64,000 nt of DNA from Planococcus shenhongbingii (GCF_030413635.1 NZ_CP129235.1:744001-808000), one strand, 5' to 3'. Counted from the first letter of the stretch, positions 1 through 8,346 are shown. Notes: generated from the sequence alone by a model not told the origin. Numbers and translations: made by a program.

Positions 1-618
1 TCCAAGCTGCCAGGCCGCTATCATACTTACGACAAAGCATTGGTTGCCATTCAGGAATCGCTGTACCGTTCGAAGCTGGATTATTTAGATCTGTATGTGA
101 TTCACTGGCCGCTTCCAAATCAAAACCAATATGTGGAAGCGTGGCAAGCATTGATTGATGCGAAGAAATGGGGGCTCGTCCGATCGATTGGCGTGAGCAA
201 CTTCCTGCCTGAGCACCTGGAGCGCATCATTGGGGAAACCGGGGTAACGCCGAGTCTCAACCAGGTTGAATTGCATCCGTTCTTCATTCAGGAAGAACAG
301 CGGCAAGCGCATGAGAAACACAATATCCAAACCCAGTCATGGAGCCCGCTTGCCAGGGCTGCTGATATTCTGTCGAATGAAACAATCCGTAAAATCGCCG
401 GGAACCACAATAAGTCAATTGCTCAAATTGTACTGCGCTGGCATTACCAGATCGGCTCTGTTTCGATTCCGAGATCCACTTCTCCTCAGCGGCAGCGGGA
501 AAACCTGGAGATTTTTGATTTTGCCTTAAGTGAAGCCGAAATGGCTGAAATAGCCGAGTTATCCCGGCCGGACGGCAGACTGAATAGCCAAGATCCAGCT
601 ACCTATGAAGAGTTTTAA
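1..618 (+). CDS. Aldo/keto reductase, 3' part (cut by window edge)
   Basis: NAD(P)H-dependent carbonyl reductase of the aldo/keto reductase family, presumably cytosolic. The frame is open from base 1, thirteen codons ahead of the first possible start (TTG at 40), so roughly 70 N-terminal residues lie outside the window, including the usual catalytic Asp, Tyr and Lys. Visible family marks are YVIHWPLP (carrying the catalytic His), GVSNF, NQVELHPF and the cofactor-phosphate loop IPRST near the C-terminus. The stop is at 616-618, followed by a strong terminator, so this is the last gene of its transcript. The family is clear; the substrate cannot be read from sequence. Confidence 0.93.
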   Translation, partial: SKLPGRYHTYDKALVAIQESLYRSKLDYLDLYVIHWPLPNQNQYVEAWQALIDAKKWGLVRSIGVSNFLPEHLERIIGETGVTPSLNQVELHPFFIQEEQRQAHEKHNIQTQSWSPLARAADILSNETIRKIAGNHNKSIAQIVLRWHYQIGSVSIPRSTSPQRQRENLEIFDFALSEAEMAEIAELSRPDGRLNSQDPATYEEF

Positions 619-720
619 CATAAGCATTGGCGGCACCTCATGCCATCAATCGTACTTCAAGGAAAGAAACAGGTTTAAACAATTCTGAACCTGCACAAAA
701 ATTTATAGTCCAACCCATGG

Positions 721-756
721 CACACCCGCTGCAGCATATTGGCGGGTGTGTTTTTT
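721..756 (+). terminator. Intrinsic terminator after the aldo/keto reductase
   Basis: A 9-bp GC-rich stem (CACACCCGC at 721-729 with GCGGGTGTG at 742-750) is followed directly by six T residues. Confidence 0.85.
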
Positions 757-839
757 CATGTACCTTGGCTGGAATTTACAGGATAACAGTTTTACCAAAA
801 AGCCAATTCGGGAAGAGATAGGGGAGGAGGGGTATATCT

Positions 840-1826
840 ATGGATTCATTTAAAGCGATTGTCGTCAAAGAACAGGAAGACGAAGTGATTTACGGAGTGG
901 AACAAATAAGCGAGGACCAGCTGTCAGACGGTGAGGTCTTCATCAAAGTGGCGTATTCTTCGATCAATTACAAAGATATGTTGGCGGTACAGAAAAAAGG
1001 AGGCGTGATCCGGAACTATCCGATGATTCCCGGGATCGATTTGAGCGGCACGGTTGTTCAGTCGGCAGATTCCCGTTTTCAGGAAGGGCAGGAAGTCATC
1101 GTCACCGGTTTCGAATTGGGCATGAGCCACACAGGCGGCTTCGCCGAATATGCCCGGGTGCCTGCGGATTGGGTGGTAGCGTTGCCGGAAAGTTTAAGCC
1201 AGCGGGACGCGATGGTTTTCGGAACAGCCGGCTTCACGGCGGCATTGTCCATCCTGGCATTGGAACAAAACGGCATGGACCCGAAAAAAGATCCTAAAAT
1301 CTTAGTGACCGGGTCAAACGGCGGAGTCGGCAGCATTGCGGTGCAGATGCTCGCTAAAATCGGCTATCAAAATATTACAGCGTTGGTCCGGAAAGATCAT
1401 CAAGTGGACGTGGCGAAATCACTCGGCGCGCATACTGTCATTTTCTCGGACGACTTGGGCGAGTTGAAAAAGCCGTTGAACAAAGAAAAATTCGATTATG
1501 TACTGGATACCGTCGGAGGGGACGTTACCTCTGTTTTGATCCCGCAGCTTTCCTACGGCGGCAGCATGACCACCTGCGGAATGGCAGCCGGTGTTGAGTT
1601 AAAAGCAACCGTTTTGCCGTTTATCTTACGAGGAGTCAACTTGCTCGGCATCGATTCCGTCAATGTGCCTATCGAGAAACGGCCTGCGATTTGGGCAAAA
1701 ATGGCGAATGACTGGAACATTGCGGGAACGACTTTGGTAGACGAGATTTCGCTTGAAGAAGTGCCCGGCACGATTGATGCCATCAAAAACGGAGAGCATC
1801 TGGGACGGACCATTGTGAAGTGCTAG
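840..1826 (+). CDS. yhdH: YhdH/AcuI-family quinone/enoyl (acrylyl-CoA) reductase
   Basis: Medium-chain dehydrogenase/reductase of the zinc-free YhdH/AcuI branch, which reduces activated double bonds such as acryloyl-CoA or quinones with NADPH. The 328-residue length is normal for the family. Residues 30-70 hold the GroES-like fold (SINYKDMLA, then GIDLSGTV), and residues 156-168 hold the nucleotide loop VTGSNGGVGSIAV; no zinc-binding cysteines are seen. The start ATG sits 8-9 bases after a GGGGAGGAGGG Shine-Dalgarno. It stands alone between a terminator and two TspO-like genes, so the neighbours do not reveal its substrate. Confidence 0.9.
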   Translation: MDSFKAIVVKEQEDEVIYGVEQISEDQLSDGEVFIKVAYSSINYKDMLAVQKKGGVIRNYPMIPGIDLSGTVVQSADSRFQEGQEVIVTGFELGMSHTGGFAEYARVPADWVVALPESLSQRDAMVFGTAGFTAALSILALEQNGMDPKKDPKILVTGSNGGVGSIAVQMLAKIGYQNITALVRKDHQVDVAKSLGAHTVIFSDDLGELKKPLNKEKFDYVLDTVGGDVTSVLIPQLSYGGSMTTCGMAAGVELKATVLPFILRGVNLLGIDSVNVPIEKRPAIWAKMANDWNIAGTTLVDEISLEEVPGTIDAIKNGEHLGRTIVKC

Positions 1827-1919
1827 CGGGCTAATTCCATGTTTGCATAGCCTGGTGCCGATTTTGTAAAGGGAATTCTTTGGATGAAAGAAAAACAGCT
1901 ATCGAGAGGATCGGTTACT

Positions 1920-2729
1920 ATGGATGAAAACACGCTGAAAAAAACGAAAATATTCACCGTTTTAAATCTGGTCGTTTATTTTTCAACGCTCGGCGTCAAT
2001 TATCTCGGCTCTTCAGGATTTTTTAACGGAAATACCCAAAAGGATATCTCAGACAAATACACGACGCTCATATCTCCGGCACCTTTTACTTTTTCGATTT
2101 GGGGCGTCATTTACAGTTTGCTGCTGATTACGCTGATCTACTTATTTATAAAAAGAAAAGATAACAACGTCAGCCGGCTGATTTTATTGATTTCTCCATT
2201 ATTCATCGTGAGCTCTCTATGCAATATGGGATGGATCGTCGCGTTCTCTTATGAACGGCTGGGCATATCCACCATTTTGATATTTGGCATGTTGTTCTCA
2301 TTGCTCATCATCGTGGAAAGGATTTACAAAAATCGCTTTGAATTTCCTTCTACGCTTGTAGGCCTCAGTTTCACCTTTTATGGTTCGTGGGTGTTCATTG
2401 CAACCATCGTCAATATTTCTTTGTTTTTAGTGCAATTGGAGTGGAACGGATTCGGGATTTCCGATTCCGTCTGGACCATCATCGTATTGGGGATTGCGAT
2501 CGCCTTTGTCTTCTTTTACTTGTCGCGGTTTAAAAATGCCGCCTTTCCGATTCCTTTAGCTTGGGCTTTCTTTGGGATCTACAGTTCGTATACGAGCGGA
2601 CGGCTCGATCCGGCTATGTCTTCGGCCATTCAAGGAGTTCTTTTAGCCGGGATTGGGATCTTTGTTATTGCTGCTGTGTGGAGATTTATCAAAAATGGAA
2701 GGGCCCTTTTCCTGAGACATGCGGGTTAA
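1920..2729 (+). CDS. TspO-like multi-spanning membrane protein
   Basis: Integral membrane protein of about 269 residues with seven or so hydrophobic segments. The signature SPAPFTFSIWGVIYSLL in the second segment places it with the larger TspO/MBR-related proteins, often annotated as tryptophan-rich sensory proteins. An upstream in-frame ATG exists at 1884, but the ATG at 1920 has the better Shine-Dalgarno (GAGAGGA, 8 bases before), so I use it. It lies 42 bases upstream of a classical TspO gene and probably shares a transcript with it. TspO-type proteins bind porphyrins and isoprenoid-derived ligands in other organisms; here the ligand is unknown. Confidence 0.72.
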   Translation: MDENTLKKTKIFTVLNLVVYFSTLGVNYLGSSGFFNGNTQKDISDKYTTLISPAPFTFSIWGVIYSLLLITLIYLFIKRKDNNVSRLILLISPLFIVSSLCNMGWIVAFSYERLGISTILIFGMLFSLLIIVERIYKNRFEFPSTLVGLSFTFYGSWVFIATIVNISLFLVQLEWNGFGISDSVWTIIVLGIAIAFVFFYLSRFKNAAFPIPLAWAFFGIYSSYTSGRLDPAMSSAIQGVLLAGIGIFVIAAVWRFIKNGRALFLRHAG

Positions 2730-2771
2730 GGGAGCTCTTGACAGACAATTAAATTCAGAGGAGGAAATTGC

Positions 2772-3269
2772 ATGGAGTTCTTAAAAGTGGAGGGCAAGAT
2801 CAGTCCTGGAAAACTGGCCGTGAGCATCATGGTGCCGGTTGTCGGCGGCTCATTAGCCGGCGCGTTCGCAAACCGCAATACCCAAGAAGAGTACGCGGAA
2901 TTGAAAAAGCCTTCCTTTTCTCCGCCGCCTTGGATTTTTCCTTTGGCATGGACCGCTTTATACACTTCCATGGGGATGGCAAAATACCGTGCGGCTCAAA
3001 AAGCCGCATTGAAAAACGAAGCGGGGAAAGTGCTGGTCCCTTACAATCTGCAATTGGGCCTGAACTTCCTGTGGTCGTTCCTTTTCTTCAAATGGGGGCT
3101 GCGCGGCACCGCGCTTGCGGAAATGGTTTTGCTACTCGCCACGATAACGTGGACGACATATGAATTTTACCAATACGATCAAACCGCCGGCAATCTCATG
3201 ATCCCTTATCTCGCTTGGGTAATGTTTGCAATGGGCTTGAACAGCTCAATTTGGAAGCTGAATAAATGA
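2772..3269 (+). CDS. tspO: TspO/MBR family tryptophan-rich sensory protein
   Basis: Classical five-helix TspO of 165 residues in the cytoplasmic membrane. Diagnostic motifs are KPSFSPPPWIFPLAW (residues 46-60), LGLNFLWSFLFF (95-106) and PYLAWVMFAMGLNSSIW in the last helix. The ATG follows a GAGGAGG Shine-Dalgarno at 2758-2764. Family members bind tetrapyrroles and modulate pigment and stress responses. That fits an organism with a carotenoid cluster 27 kb away, but any link is inference. Two TspO-type genes side by side is uncommon and may reflect a division of ligand specificity. Confidence 0.9.
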   Translation: MEFLKVEGKISPGKLAVSIMVPVVGGSLAGAFANRNTQEEYAELKKPSFSPPPWIFPLAWTALYTSMGMAKYRAAQKAALKNEAGKVLVPYNLQLGLNFLWSFLFFKWGLRGTALAEMVLLLATITWTTYEFYQYDQTAGNLMIPYLAWVMFAMGLNSSIWKLNK

Positions 3270-3342
3270 ACGACAAAAAAATCGCGTTCCCGGGAAAGAA
3301 AAATTTTAATGGTTTGGCCATACACTAAAATTTATATCAGAT

Positions 3343-3392
3343 AAATAGCCGCTCCGAGGAACTCAATATTCTTCCGAGCGGCTATTTGTTTT
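3343..3392 (+). terminator. Intrinsic terminator after tspO
   Basis: A 12-bp stem (AAATAGCCGCTC at 3343-3354 with GAGCGGCTATTT at 3376-3387) is followed by a T-rich run. Confidence 0.8.
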
Positions 3393-3683
3393 AGTCATAC
3401 TGATAAATTGTTTGGGAATTGTCTGTTTTCATGGAATGACCCAAAGCGCTTTCCCATCATCCAATTCAAAACGCCGCAGACCCGGCCATACGATTGTACG
3501 TAATAAAAGTTGAAGAGAGGGAACGTATCACATTAGGAGAAAATACAAAAGGTGCACTCTTCGAAAATGAGTACACCTTTTTTTGAGTAGAGCGGGAAGT
3601 TTGAATAATATTTGGCATAGAGCATGTTACGATGAACGGTATAATCTATCTTAAATAAACTAATATAGAAGGTGACGATGAGG
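3393..3683 (+). other. Intergenic stretch with a second terminator
   Basis: No open gene is visible. A second hairpin at 3547-3581 (AAAAGGTGCACTC with GAGTACACCTTTT) ends in a T run, so something short may be transcribed between the two terminators. The stretch 3395-3545 is unassigned. Confidence 0.5.
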
Positions 3684-4349
3684 ATGTTTTATATTAGTAC
3701 AAAAAAGCTTTTGACAGCAGGCCTGATGGCAGGCCCCTTATTTACACTTTCTTGGTTAATAGATGGCGCTTCCCGTGAAGGATATAATCCGCTGCGGCAT
3801 CCTGTCAGCTCATTGTCTATCGGCAGCAACGGCTGGATACAGGCCGCTACCTTCCTTATTGTTGGCATCCTGCTTTTAGGGTTTTCACTAGCTCTTATCC
3901 GAATTTTAAGATCTCAAGGAGTTTCAGTTGGCGGTCCGCGTCTTCTCGCATTATGTGCAATAGGGTTGATCGGAGCAGGGCTGTTCGTATGCGACCCTTT
4001 GAGCGGTTATCCATCAGGATTACATACAGCTCGATCAGATAGAAGCATTTCCGGAATATTACATGATATGTTTTCTGCGTTTCTCTTCATTGGGTATCCA
4101 ATTGCGGCTTTCAAGTTCTATAAAATATTCGTGCAAAAGAAAGAGAGTGCTTGGGCAAATTACACCAAATTTTCAGCACTTGCTTTTATTTGTTTTTTTA
4201 TTGTAACAAGTATGGGTTTTGGCCAAGTAACAGGTTTTGTTGAGTACGGAGGGTTATTTCAGCGTATCACGTTAACGATATTTTGGATTTGGGTGACGTT
4301 GATTTCTCTCTATTTTTTGCAGCGAGACAGAAAAGTAGTAATGAAATAA
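3684..4349 (+). CDS. DUF998-type membrane protein
   Basis: Membrane protein of about 221 residues with six hydrophobic segments. PLRHPVSSLSIGSNGW after the first helix, then CDPLSGYPSG and HDMFSAFLFIGYPIAAF, match the DUF998 family, whose function is not established. Possible starts are GTG 3672, ATG 3678 and ATG 3684. The AAGGTGA Shine-Dalgarno at 3669-3675 gives its best spacing (8 bases) to ATG 3684. It has its own upstream and downstream space and is probably monocistronic. Confidence 0.8.
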   Translation: MFYISTKKLLTAGLMAGPLFTLSWLIDGASREGYNPLRHPVSSLSIGSNGWIQAATFLIVGILLLGFSLALIRILRSQGVSVGGPRLLALCAIGLIGAGLFVCDPLSGYPSGLHTARSDRSISGILHDMFSAFLFIGYPIAAFKFYKIFVQKKESAWANYTKFSALAFICFFIVTSMGFGQVTGFVEYGGLFQRITLTIFWIWVTLISLYFLQRDRKVVMK

Positions 4350-4424
4350 TTAAAAAACTGTGCTTTGATAAAAAGGGGGAGGCGTCTCTGGGTATATATA
4401 ATGAAGTAGAAACTCGGCAGTTGA

Positions 4425-4736
4425 ACGGCAACTACCGAATCGATTGTCGATGATTATTATTTCGGGTTTCCGACGCTGCTGGACGGAGCGGAGACGGTAC
4501 CTCCGGAAGATGTGGGCGGTATTCCCGGATTTTATGAGTTCCTGCAAATTTACCGCGACCCGCAGCATCCCGAGCACAAAGAAACGAAGACCTGGGCAGA
4601 CAGCCAGTACTTCAAAGAATATGATCCTGACCGAATTAATGGCAGACTGAAAAGCCGGATGTACAAAAAGACGGAATGGGATAAAATCCAACATGAAAAC
4701 CACCGGGTGATTGAAGATAAATACCGGAAGAGTTGA
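4425..4736 (+). pseudogene. Truncated pRiA4b ORF-3-like gene (C-terminal fragment)
   Basis: From 4425, directly after an in-frame TGA, a frame reads without start codon into VDDYYFGFPTLLDGAET, VPPEDVGGIPGFYEFLQI and DPQHPEHKE, ending in EYDPDRIN, KYKKTEW-like residues and a TGA at 4734. This is the C-terminal part of the plasmid pRiA4b ORF-3 family (TnpR-like proteins associated with IS1096). The N-terminal 90 or so residues are missing and there is no ribosome binding site. It looks like the remnant of a lost mobile-element passenger gene; GTG at 4512 could at most give a 74-residue peptide. Confidence 0.7.
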
Positions 4737-4772
4737 GCAGCTGCTTCAATAGCTGGTGCATCATTTTAAGTT

Positions 4773-4812
4773 AAAGAACACGTCTGGCATTTGGCCAGGC
4801 GTGTTCTTTCTG
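4773..4812 (+). terminator. Intrinsic terminator
   Basis: A long imperfect stem (AAAGAACACG and CTGGC at 4773-4788 with GCCAG and CGTGTTCTTT at 4794-4809) follows the gene fragment. Confidence 0.75.
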
Positions 4813-4914
4813 CTTCTGGCAAAGATGATGGCCTGTAAGCTGGAATCTTGTAGTTAGGCGGGGCGTGTGCTAATTTTGTTTAATGAGTCCAAAAGAAAAG
4901 AGGAATTTATTTAT

Positions 4915-6048
4915 ATGAAACCACAATATAAAGCTTTATTCGAAGAAATCACCTTGCCGAATGGCGTCATGCTGAAAGACCGCTTAGGCGTTGCGCCGAT
5001 GACTACATATTCAGGGAATCCGGACGGCACCGTATCAGATGAAGAACTTGTCTATTACCGCCGCCGCTCAAATATCGGCAGCTTATTCATCTCCGCGTGC
5101 ATCGCGGTTTCTGAAAACGGCCTCGCGTTCCCGGGACAATTCGTGGCATTCAACGAAGATGTCATGCCGCGTTTGACGCGTCTGGCGACTGAGATGAAAG
5201 CGAATGGCAACAAGGCAATCCTGCAGATGCAGCACGGCGGACGCCAAGGGCAGCCGGATTTGATCGCTGCAAATGAAACGGTTGCACCGAGTGCGGTCGG
5301 AGGATCTGCTCATAAGCCGGCACCGCGTGAACTGACAGCGGAAGAAATCACAAACATCATCCGTGATTTCGGCGAAACGACGCGCCGTGCTATCGAAGCC
5401 GGTTTTGACGGAGTCGAAATCCACGGTGCCAATACGTACCTGATCCAGCAATTTGTATCGGAAATGACGAATCGCCGGGAAGACGAATGGGGCGGCAGCT
5501 TCGAAAACCGCTTGAAATTCCCGCTTGCCGTTCTAGCGGAAGTAAAGCGCGTGGCAGTTGATTACGCAAGCGAAGAATTTATTATCGGCTACCGTGTGTC
5601 GCCGGAAGAATACAGTGAAATGGGAATCGGTTATACGATTGAAGAAACCAAAATCCTGACCGACAAGTTGATCGAAGGCGGCATTCATTACCTTCACGTA
5701 TCGCTCATGGATTTCAAAAAACGCCCGCATAATGAAGCAATAGAAGGCAGCATCGTTGAGATCCTTTCTGAGCAAATCACTGGCCGCGTGGCATTCGTGG
5801 TCGTCGGCAGTATCACGAAACCGCAAGACGCAATTGCTGCACTTGAAGAAGGCGCGGACATCGTCGTGATGGGACGCCAAGTGCTGGCAGATCCGGAATG
5901 GACGAAAAAAGTGAAACAAGGAAAAGAAGACGAAATCTATGAGAACGTACCGAAAGAGCGGATTGGCAAACTTGATATTCCGGGTCCTCTTTGGGAAAAG
6001 ATCGTCCAGTACAAAATGGTGGAAATCGAAGAAGGCGTAAACGTTTAA
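4915..6048 (+). CDS. NADH:flavin oxidoreductase (old yellow enzyme-like)
   Basis: FMN-dependent ene-reductase-type TIM barrel, 377 residues. Marks are PMTTYSGNPDG near the N-terminus, QMQHGGRQ (substrate/FMN site), EIHGANTYLIQQF, GYRVSPEEYSE and the C-terminal phosphate-binding strand IVVMGRQVLADPEW. An upstream start at 4867 is possible, but ATG 4915 aligns with the start of the paralogue at 46344 and is preceded by AAGAGGAA. It is monocistronic, with terminators on both sides. It is about half identical by eye to the enzyme at 46344-47492 over the first 125 residues. The substrate is unknown. Confidence 0.88.
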   Translation: MKPQYKALFEEITLPNGVMLKDRLGVAPMTTYSGNPDGTVSDEELVYYRRRSNIGSLFISACIAVSENGLAFPGQFVAFNEDVMPRLTRLATEMKANGNKAILQMQHGGRQGQPDLIAANETVAPSAVGGSAHKPAPRELTAEEITNIIRDFGETTRRAIEAGFDGVEIHGANTYLIQQFVSEMTNRREDEWGGSFENRLKFPLAVLAEVKRVAVDYASEEFIIGYRVSPEEYSEMGIGYTIEETKILTDKLIEGGIHYLHVSLMDFKKRPHNEAIEGSIVEILSEQITGRVAFVVVGSITKPQDAIAALEEGADIVVMGRQVLADPEWTKKVKQGKEDEIYENVPKERIGKLDIPGPLWEKIVQYKMVEIEEGVNV

Positions 6049-6066
6049 GGCCCAATACGAATCAGG

Positions 6067-6106
6067 AAAGCTCTCTAGCCAAAAGGTTAGGGAGCTTTGT
6101 TTGTTT
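6067..6106 (+). terminator. Intrinsic terminator
   Basis: The stem AAAGCTCTCTAGCC/GGTTAGGGAGCTTT with an AAAA loop is followed by a T-rich stretch. Confidence 0.8.
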
Positions 6107-6208
6107 TATCATTCATTTTAATGGAAAGGCAACTGTTTTCTAGTGCACACTATTTTAATGTTTTAATGGTGAATCTTGAAATGTACTATTTACATGTAAT
6201 TTGTCACG

Positions 6209-6242
6209 CTTTTTCTAAATAAGTTTACTTATTTAGAAAAAG
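6209..6242 (+). promoter_or_regulatory. Perfect 15-bp inverted repeat covering the ribosome binding site
   Basis: CTTTTTCTAAATAAG (6209-6223) and CTTATTTAGAAAAAG (6228-6242) form a perfect 15-bp hairpin with a TTTA loop. The 3' arm contains the AAAAAGG Shine-Dalgarno of the next gene, whose ATG follows at 6250. In RNA the structure would hide the ribosome binding site; in DNA it could equally be a dyad operator. Confidence 0.65.
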
Positions 6243-6249
6243 GTATACT

Positions 6250-7065
6250 ATGATGAATATAAAAGAATTGGAAAGAAGGAATTTAGAAGTGGATAAAATA
6301 AGAGCATTTATAAAAAGTAAATGGAAATACATACTAGTGGCAGTGATTGCTTTAATTATTGGCGGCAGCTTTGGGCCTTCTCAGTCTGACATAGATGCTT
6401 CTTCAACTGAAAATCTGAAAACACAAGAAAAGCTCGAATCAGAAAATGAGGAATTAAGTTTAAAAATTAAAGACCTTGAATCAACCAATGAGGAATCACT
6501 TTCAAAAATTAAAGAACTGGAAGCTAAGGTGAAAGAAGCCGAACCGTTTTTCTTGTTAGAAGAAAAAGAAAGAAAAGCGAAAGAAGCCGAATTGAAGAAA
6601 AAAGAAGAGGAAGAAAAAGCTGAAAAAGCTGCAGAAGAAGCTGCTGCTAAAGAAAAAGTGGAGGCTGAGGCAAAAGCGAAAGCCGAAGCTGAAGCAAAAG
6701 CCAAAGAAAAAGAAGAGGCAGAGGAAAAGGCGAAAGCTGATGCTGAGGCAAAAGAACAAGCTGCGAGAGACGCGGTAACGAACTCCCAGAACCAAGCGGT
6801 AGGAATGGCTGAAAATTATCTCGAGTACACTGCTTTTTCCAAGAGCGGATTGATTGAACAATTAGTATTTGAAGGGTTTAGCAATGCCGACGCGACTTAC
6901 GCAGTTGAAAATATCTCGGTTGATTGGAGTGAACAGGCAGTGAAAATGGCTCAGAACTATCTCGACTACTCTTCATTTTCAAGGTCTGGTTTGATCGAGC
7001 AATTAGTATTTGAAGGCTTTAGCAATGCTGATGCTACAAATGCTGCAAGTGCAGTAGGATTATAA
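6250..7065 (+). CDS. Membrane-anchored coiled-coil protein with two Ltp-type C-terminal repeats
   Basis: A 271-residue protein. A short N-terminal cytoplasmic part with KSKWK precedes a single membrane segment (about residues 26-42). A long Glu/Lys/Ala coiled coil (about 55-180) follows, then two copies of a roughly 45-residue module, each with the core SGLIEQLVFEGFSNADAT. That module is the host-cell-surface-exposed lipoprotein (Ltp) domain, known from the superinfection-exclusion lipoprotein of Streptococcus phage TP-J34. Topology suggests the repeats face outward. No lipobox is present, unlike true Ltp. The ATG doublet at 6250/6253 follows AAAAAGG inside a perfect hairpin. A surface role is well supported; phage exclusion is inference. 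Confidence 0.72.
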   Translation: MMNIKELERRNLEVDKIRAFIKSKWKYILVAVIALIIGGSFGPSQSDIDASSTENLKTQEKLESENEELSLKIKDLESTNEESLSKIKELEAKVKEAEPFFLLEEKERKAKEAELKKKEEEEKAEKAAEEAAAKEKVEAEAKAKAEAEAKAKEKEEAEEKAKADAEAKEQAARDAVTNSQNQAVGMAENYLEYTAFSKSGLIEQLVFEGFSNADATYAVENISVDWSEQAVKMAQNYLDYSSFSRSGLIEQLVFEGFSNADATNAASAVGL

Positions 7066-7115
7066 TAAAGTAAATGATAAGCTTTAATTTTTAATCAGAT
7101 ATTAGAAACATGTTC

Positions 7116-7152
7116 AAAACCTCCTTTTCCGCTTATGGCAAAGGAGGTTTTT
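7116..7152 (+). terminator. Intrinsic terminator after the Ltp-like gene
   Basis: AAAACCTCCTTT (7116-7127) pairs perfectly with AAAGGAGGTTTT (7140-7151). Confidence 0.8.
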
Positions 7153-7677
7153 GAAATTTTTTCTATGTTCCGGCCAAGCCGGATCCAGCGAGTGAATATG
7201 TAAAATGTCTTCTTTTTGGATAATCCCTTTAAGCAACTGATAATTCGCTCGTTCAAAATTCTTTCCACTTTGCTTGTTGAGACAAGTATCTTACGCACCG
7301 GTTTGAATCCTTCTCATGACATCCAATTGTCGTCCTTCATTTTGATCTTTGCTGCTAATACGTTTGAAGCTAAATTTATGATCTTTCATAAGTACCCCTA
7401 AAGCAGAGTTTTCTTTATGTATTCCTGTAAACCGTTCGTAAAAGTGTATGCAATTCCGCGAACTTTCGTAAAGTGTTTTGATACGTTTATGAACGCTGTT
7501 TTTAATCCTTTTCAGCCCTTTTCAAAGTGCTCGTAAACCTGTACTTTTACGAACGCTATTGAAGTACCGATATTTATTAAAAGCAAAGTTATCTTCCAGT
7601 TTATTAAAATGTTAAAGTTAGGAATAGAGAATATGGTTAACAGACTTCTATCAAACGAGAAGAAAGGCGGGTTTACT
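7153..7677. other. Gene-poor stretch with TTCGTAAA-type repeats
   Basis: No convincing gene. Copies and half-copies of a TTCGTAAA / TTTACGAA motif occur at 7434-7442, 7470-7477 and as an inverted pair at 7531-7552. The same motif recurs near 8240, 11455 and 14786. Confidence 0.5.
7531..7552. repeat. Dispersed short inverted repeat, copy 1
   Basis: TCGTAAA and TTTACGA flank CCTGTACT. The same layout with a GTGTACT core recurs at 14786-14811 and, degraded, at 8235-8260 and 11451-11466. Confidence 0.55.
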
Positions 7678-8134
7678 ATGAAGACATATGAAAAGATGTT
7701 AATTGCTATTCAAGACGAGGAATTTAACTGCTTTGCTTCAAAAGGGAGCTGGTTGTACATAGCCAATAAAAAGGATACAAAAAAAGGGCTTTTCCGTTTA
7801 CCGAACTACATCCACTTTTTCGTATCATTAGATGCGCAGCGAATGCCTTCTGAATTTGGTGTAGTAAAAAAAAATAGAAGTCCCAATCACTGCAAAGGAA
7901 CTGGCTGAACTCGATTATAGAAGTAGAAAGAAGGATCCTTCTCTGTTAACTGAGGAATTGTTACAGGAATATGAATGGTTTCTTGATAAAGTGAATTCTC
8001 AACCGGAACATACGCCAATGGCTGTTACCTGGTTTGAACGAATCTTTCCGAAGAAGGAAAAAGAACTGCGGGTACACAAAAAGTTTTTTAGTGGATTATC
8101 AAAAGAAGAGAAAAAAGAGTTGTTTGAAAGCTGA
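7678..8134 (+). pseudogene. Unrecognised gene broken by a +1 frameshift in an A9 run
   Basis: ATG 7678 follows GAGAAGAAAGGCGGG and opens with MKTYEKMLIAIQDEEF. The frame is left at a run of nine A residues (7866-7874) and becomes non-coding-like. The plus-one frame then reads IEVPITAKELAELDYRSRKK and stays coding-like to a TGA at 8132-8134, ending in EEKKELFES. With eight A residues the product would be a 151-residue charged soluble protein. I do not recognise the family. The break could be a real mutation, a sequencing error in the homopolymer, or a slippage/phase-variation site. Confidence 0.6.
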
Positions 8135-8164
8135 CATTTCTTTGTCTAAAGAGGTAACAACCAA

Positions 8165-8260
8165 AAATCAGTTTACATATCATGAGGTTATCGGAAGGAA
8201 AGAAGTGAAAGATATCGCTTCTTTCCTTCTTTTATTCGTTTAAGTGTACTTTTACAAATG
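8165..8260. repeat. Cassette-end repeat (hairpin plus TTTAC motif), copy 1
   Basis: GTTTACATAT, a spacer, ATCGGAAGGAAAGAAG hairpin and GTGTACTTTTAC recur in the same order at 14722-14815. A looser version lies at 11352-11470. Confidence 0.6.
8194..8233 (+). terminator. Intrinsic terminator
   Basis: GAAGGAAAGAAG (8194-8205) pairs perfectly with CTTCTTTCCTTC (8218-8229), followed by TTTT. It would end the transcript of the frameshifted gene. Confidence 0.75.
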
Positions 8261-8307
8261 CTTTAAATTAATTATAATCCGTGAAAGAAGTGAACGAATA
8301 TAAAAAA

Positions 8308-8346
8308 AAACGAACTGCCTCCTGTTCTAAAGAAGTCAGTTCGTTT
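8308..8346 (-). terminator. Intrinsic terminator for the small minus-strand gene
   Basis: AAACGAACTG (8308-8317) pairs with CAGTTCGTTT (8337-8346). Read on the minus strand it ends in a nine-T run and overlaps the stop codon of the gene at 8345-8569. Confidence 0.8.
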
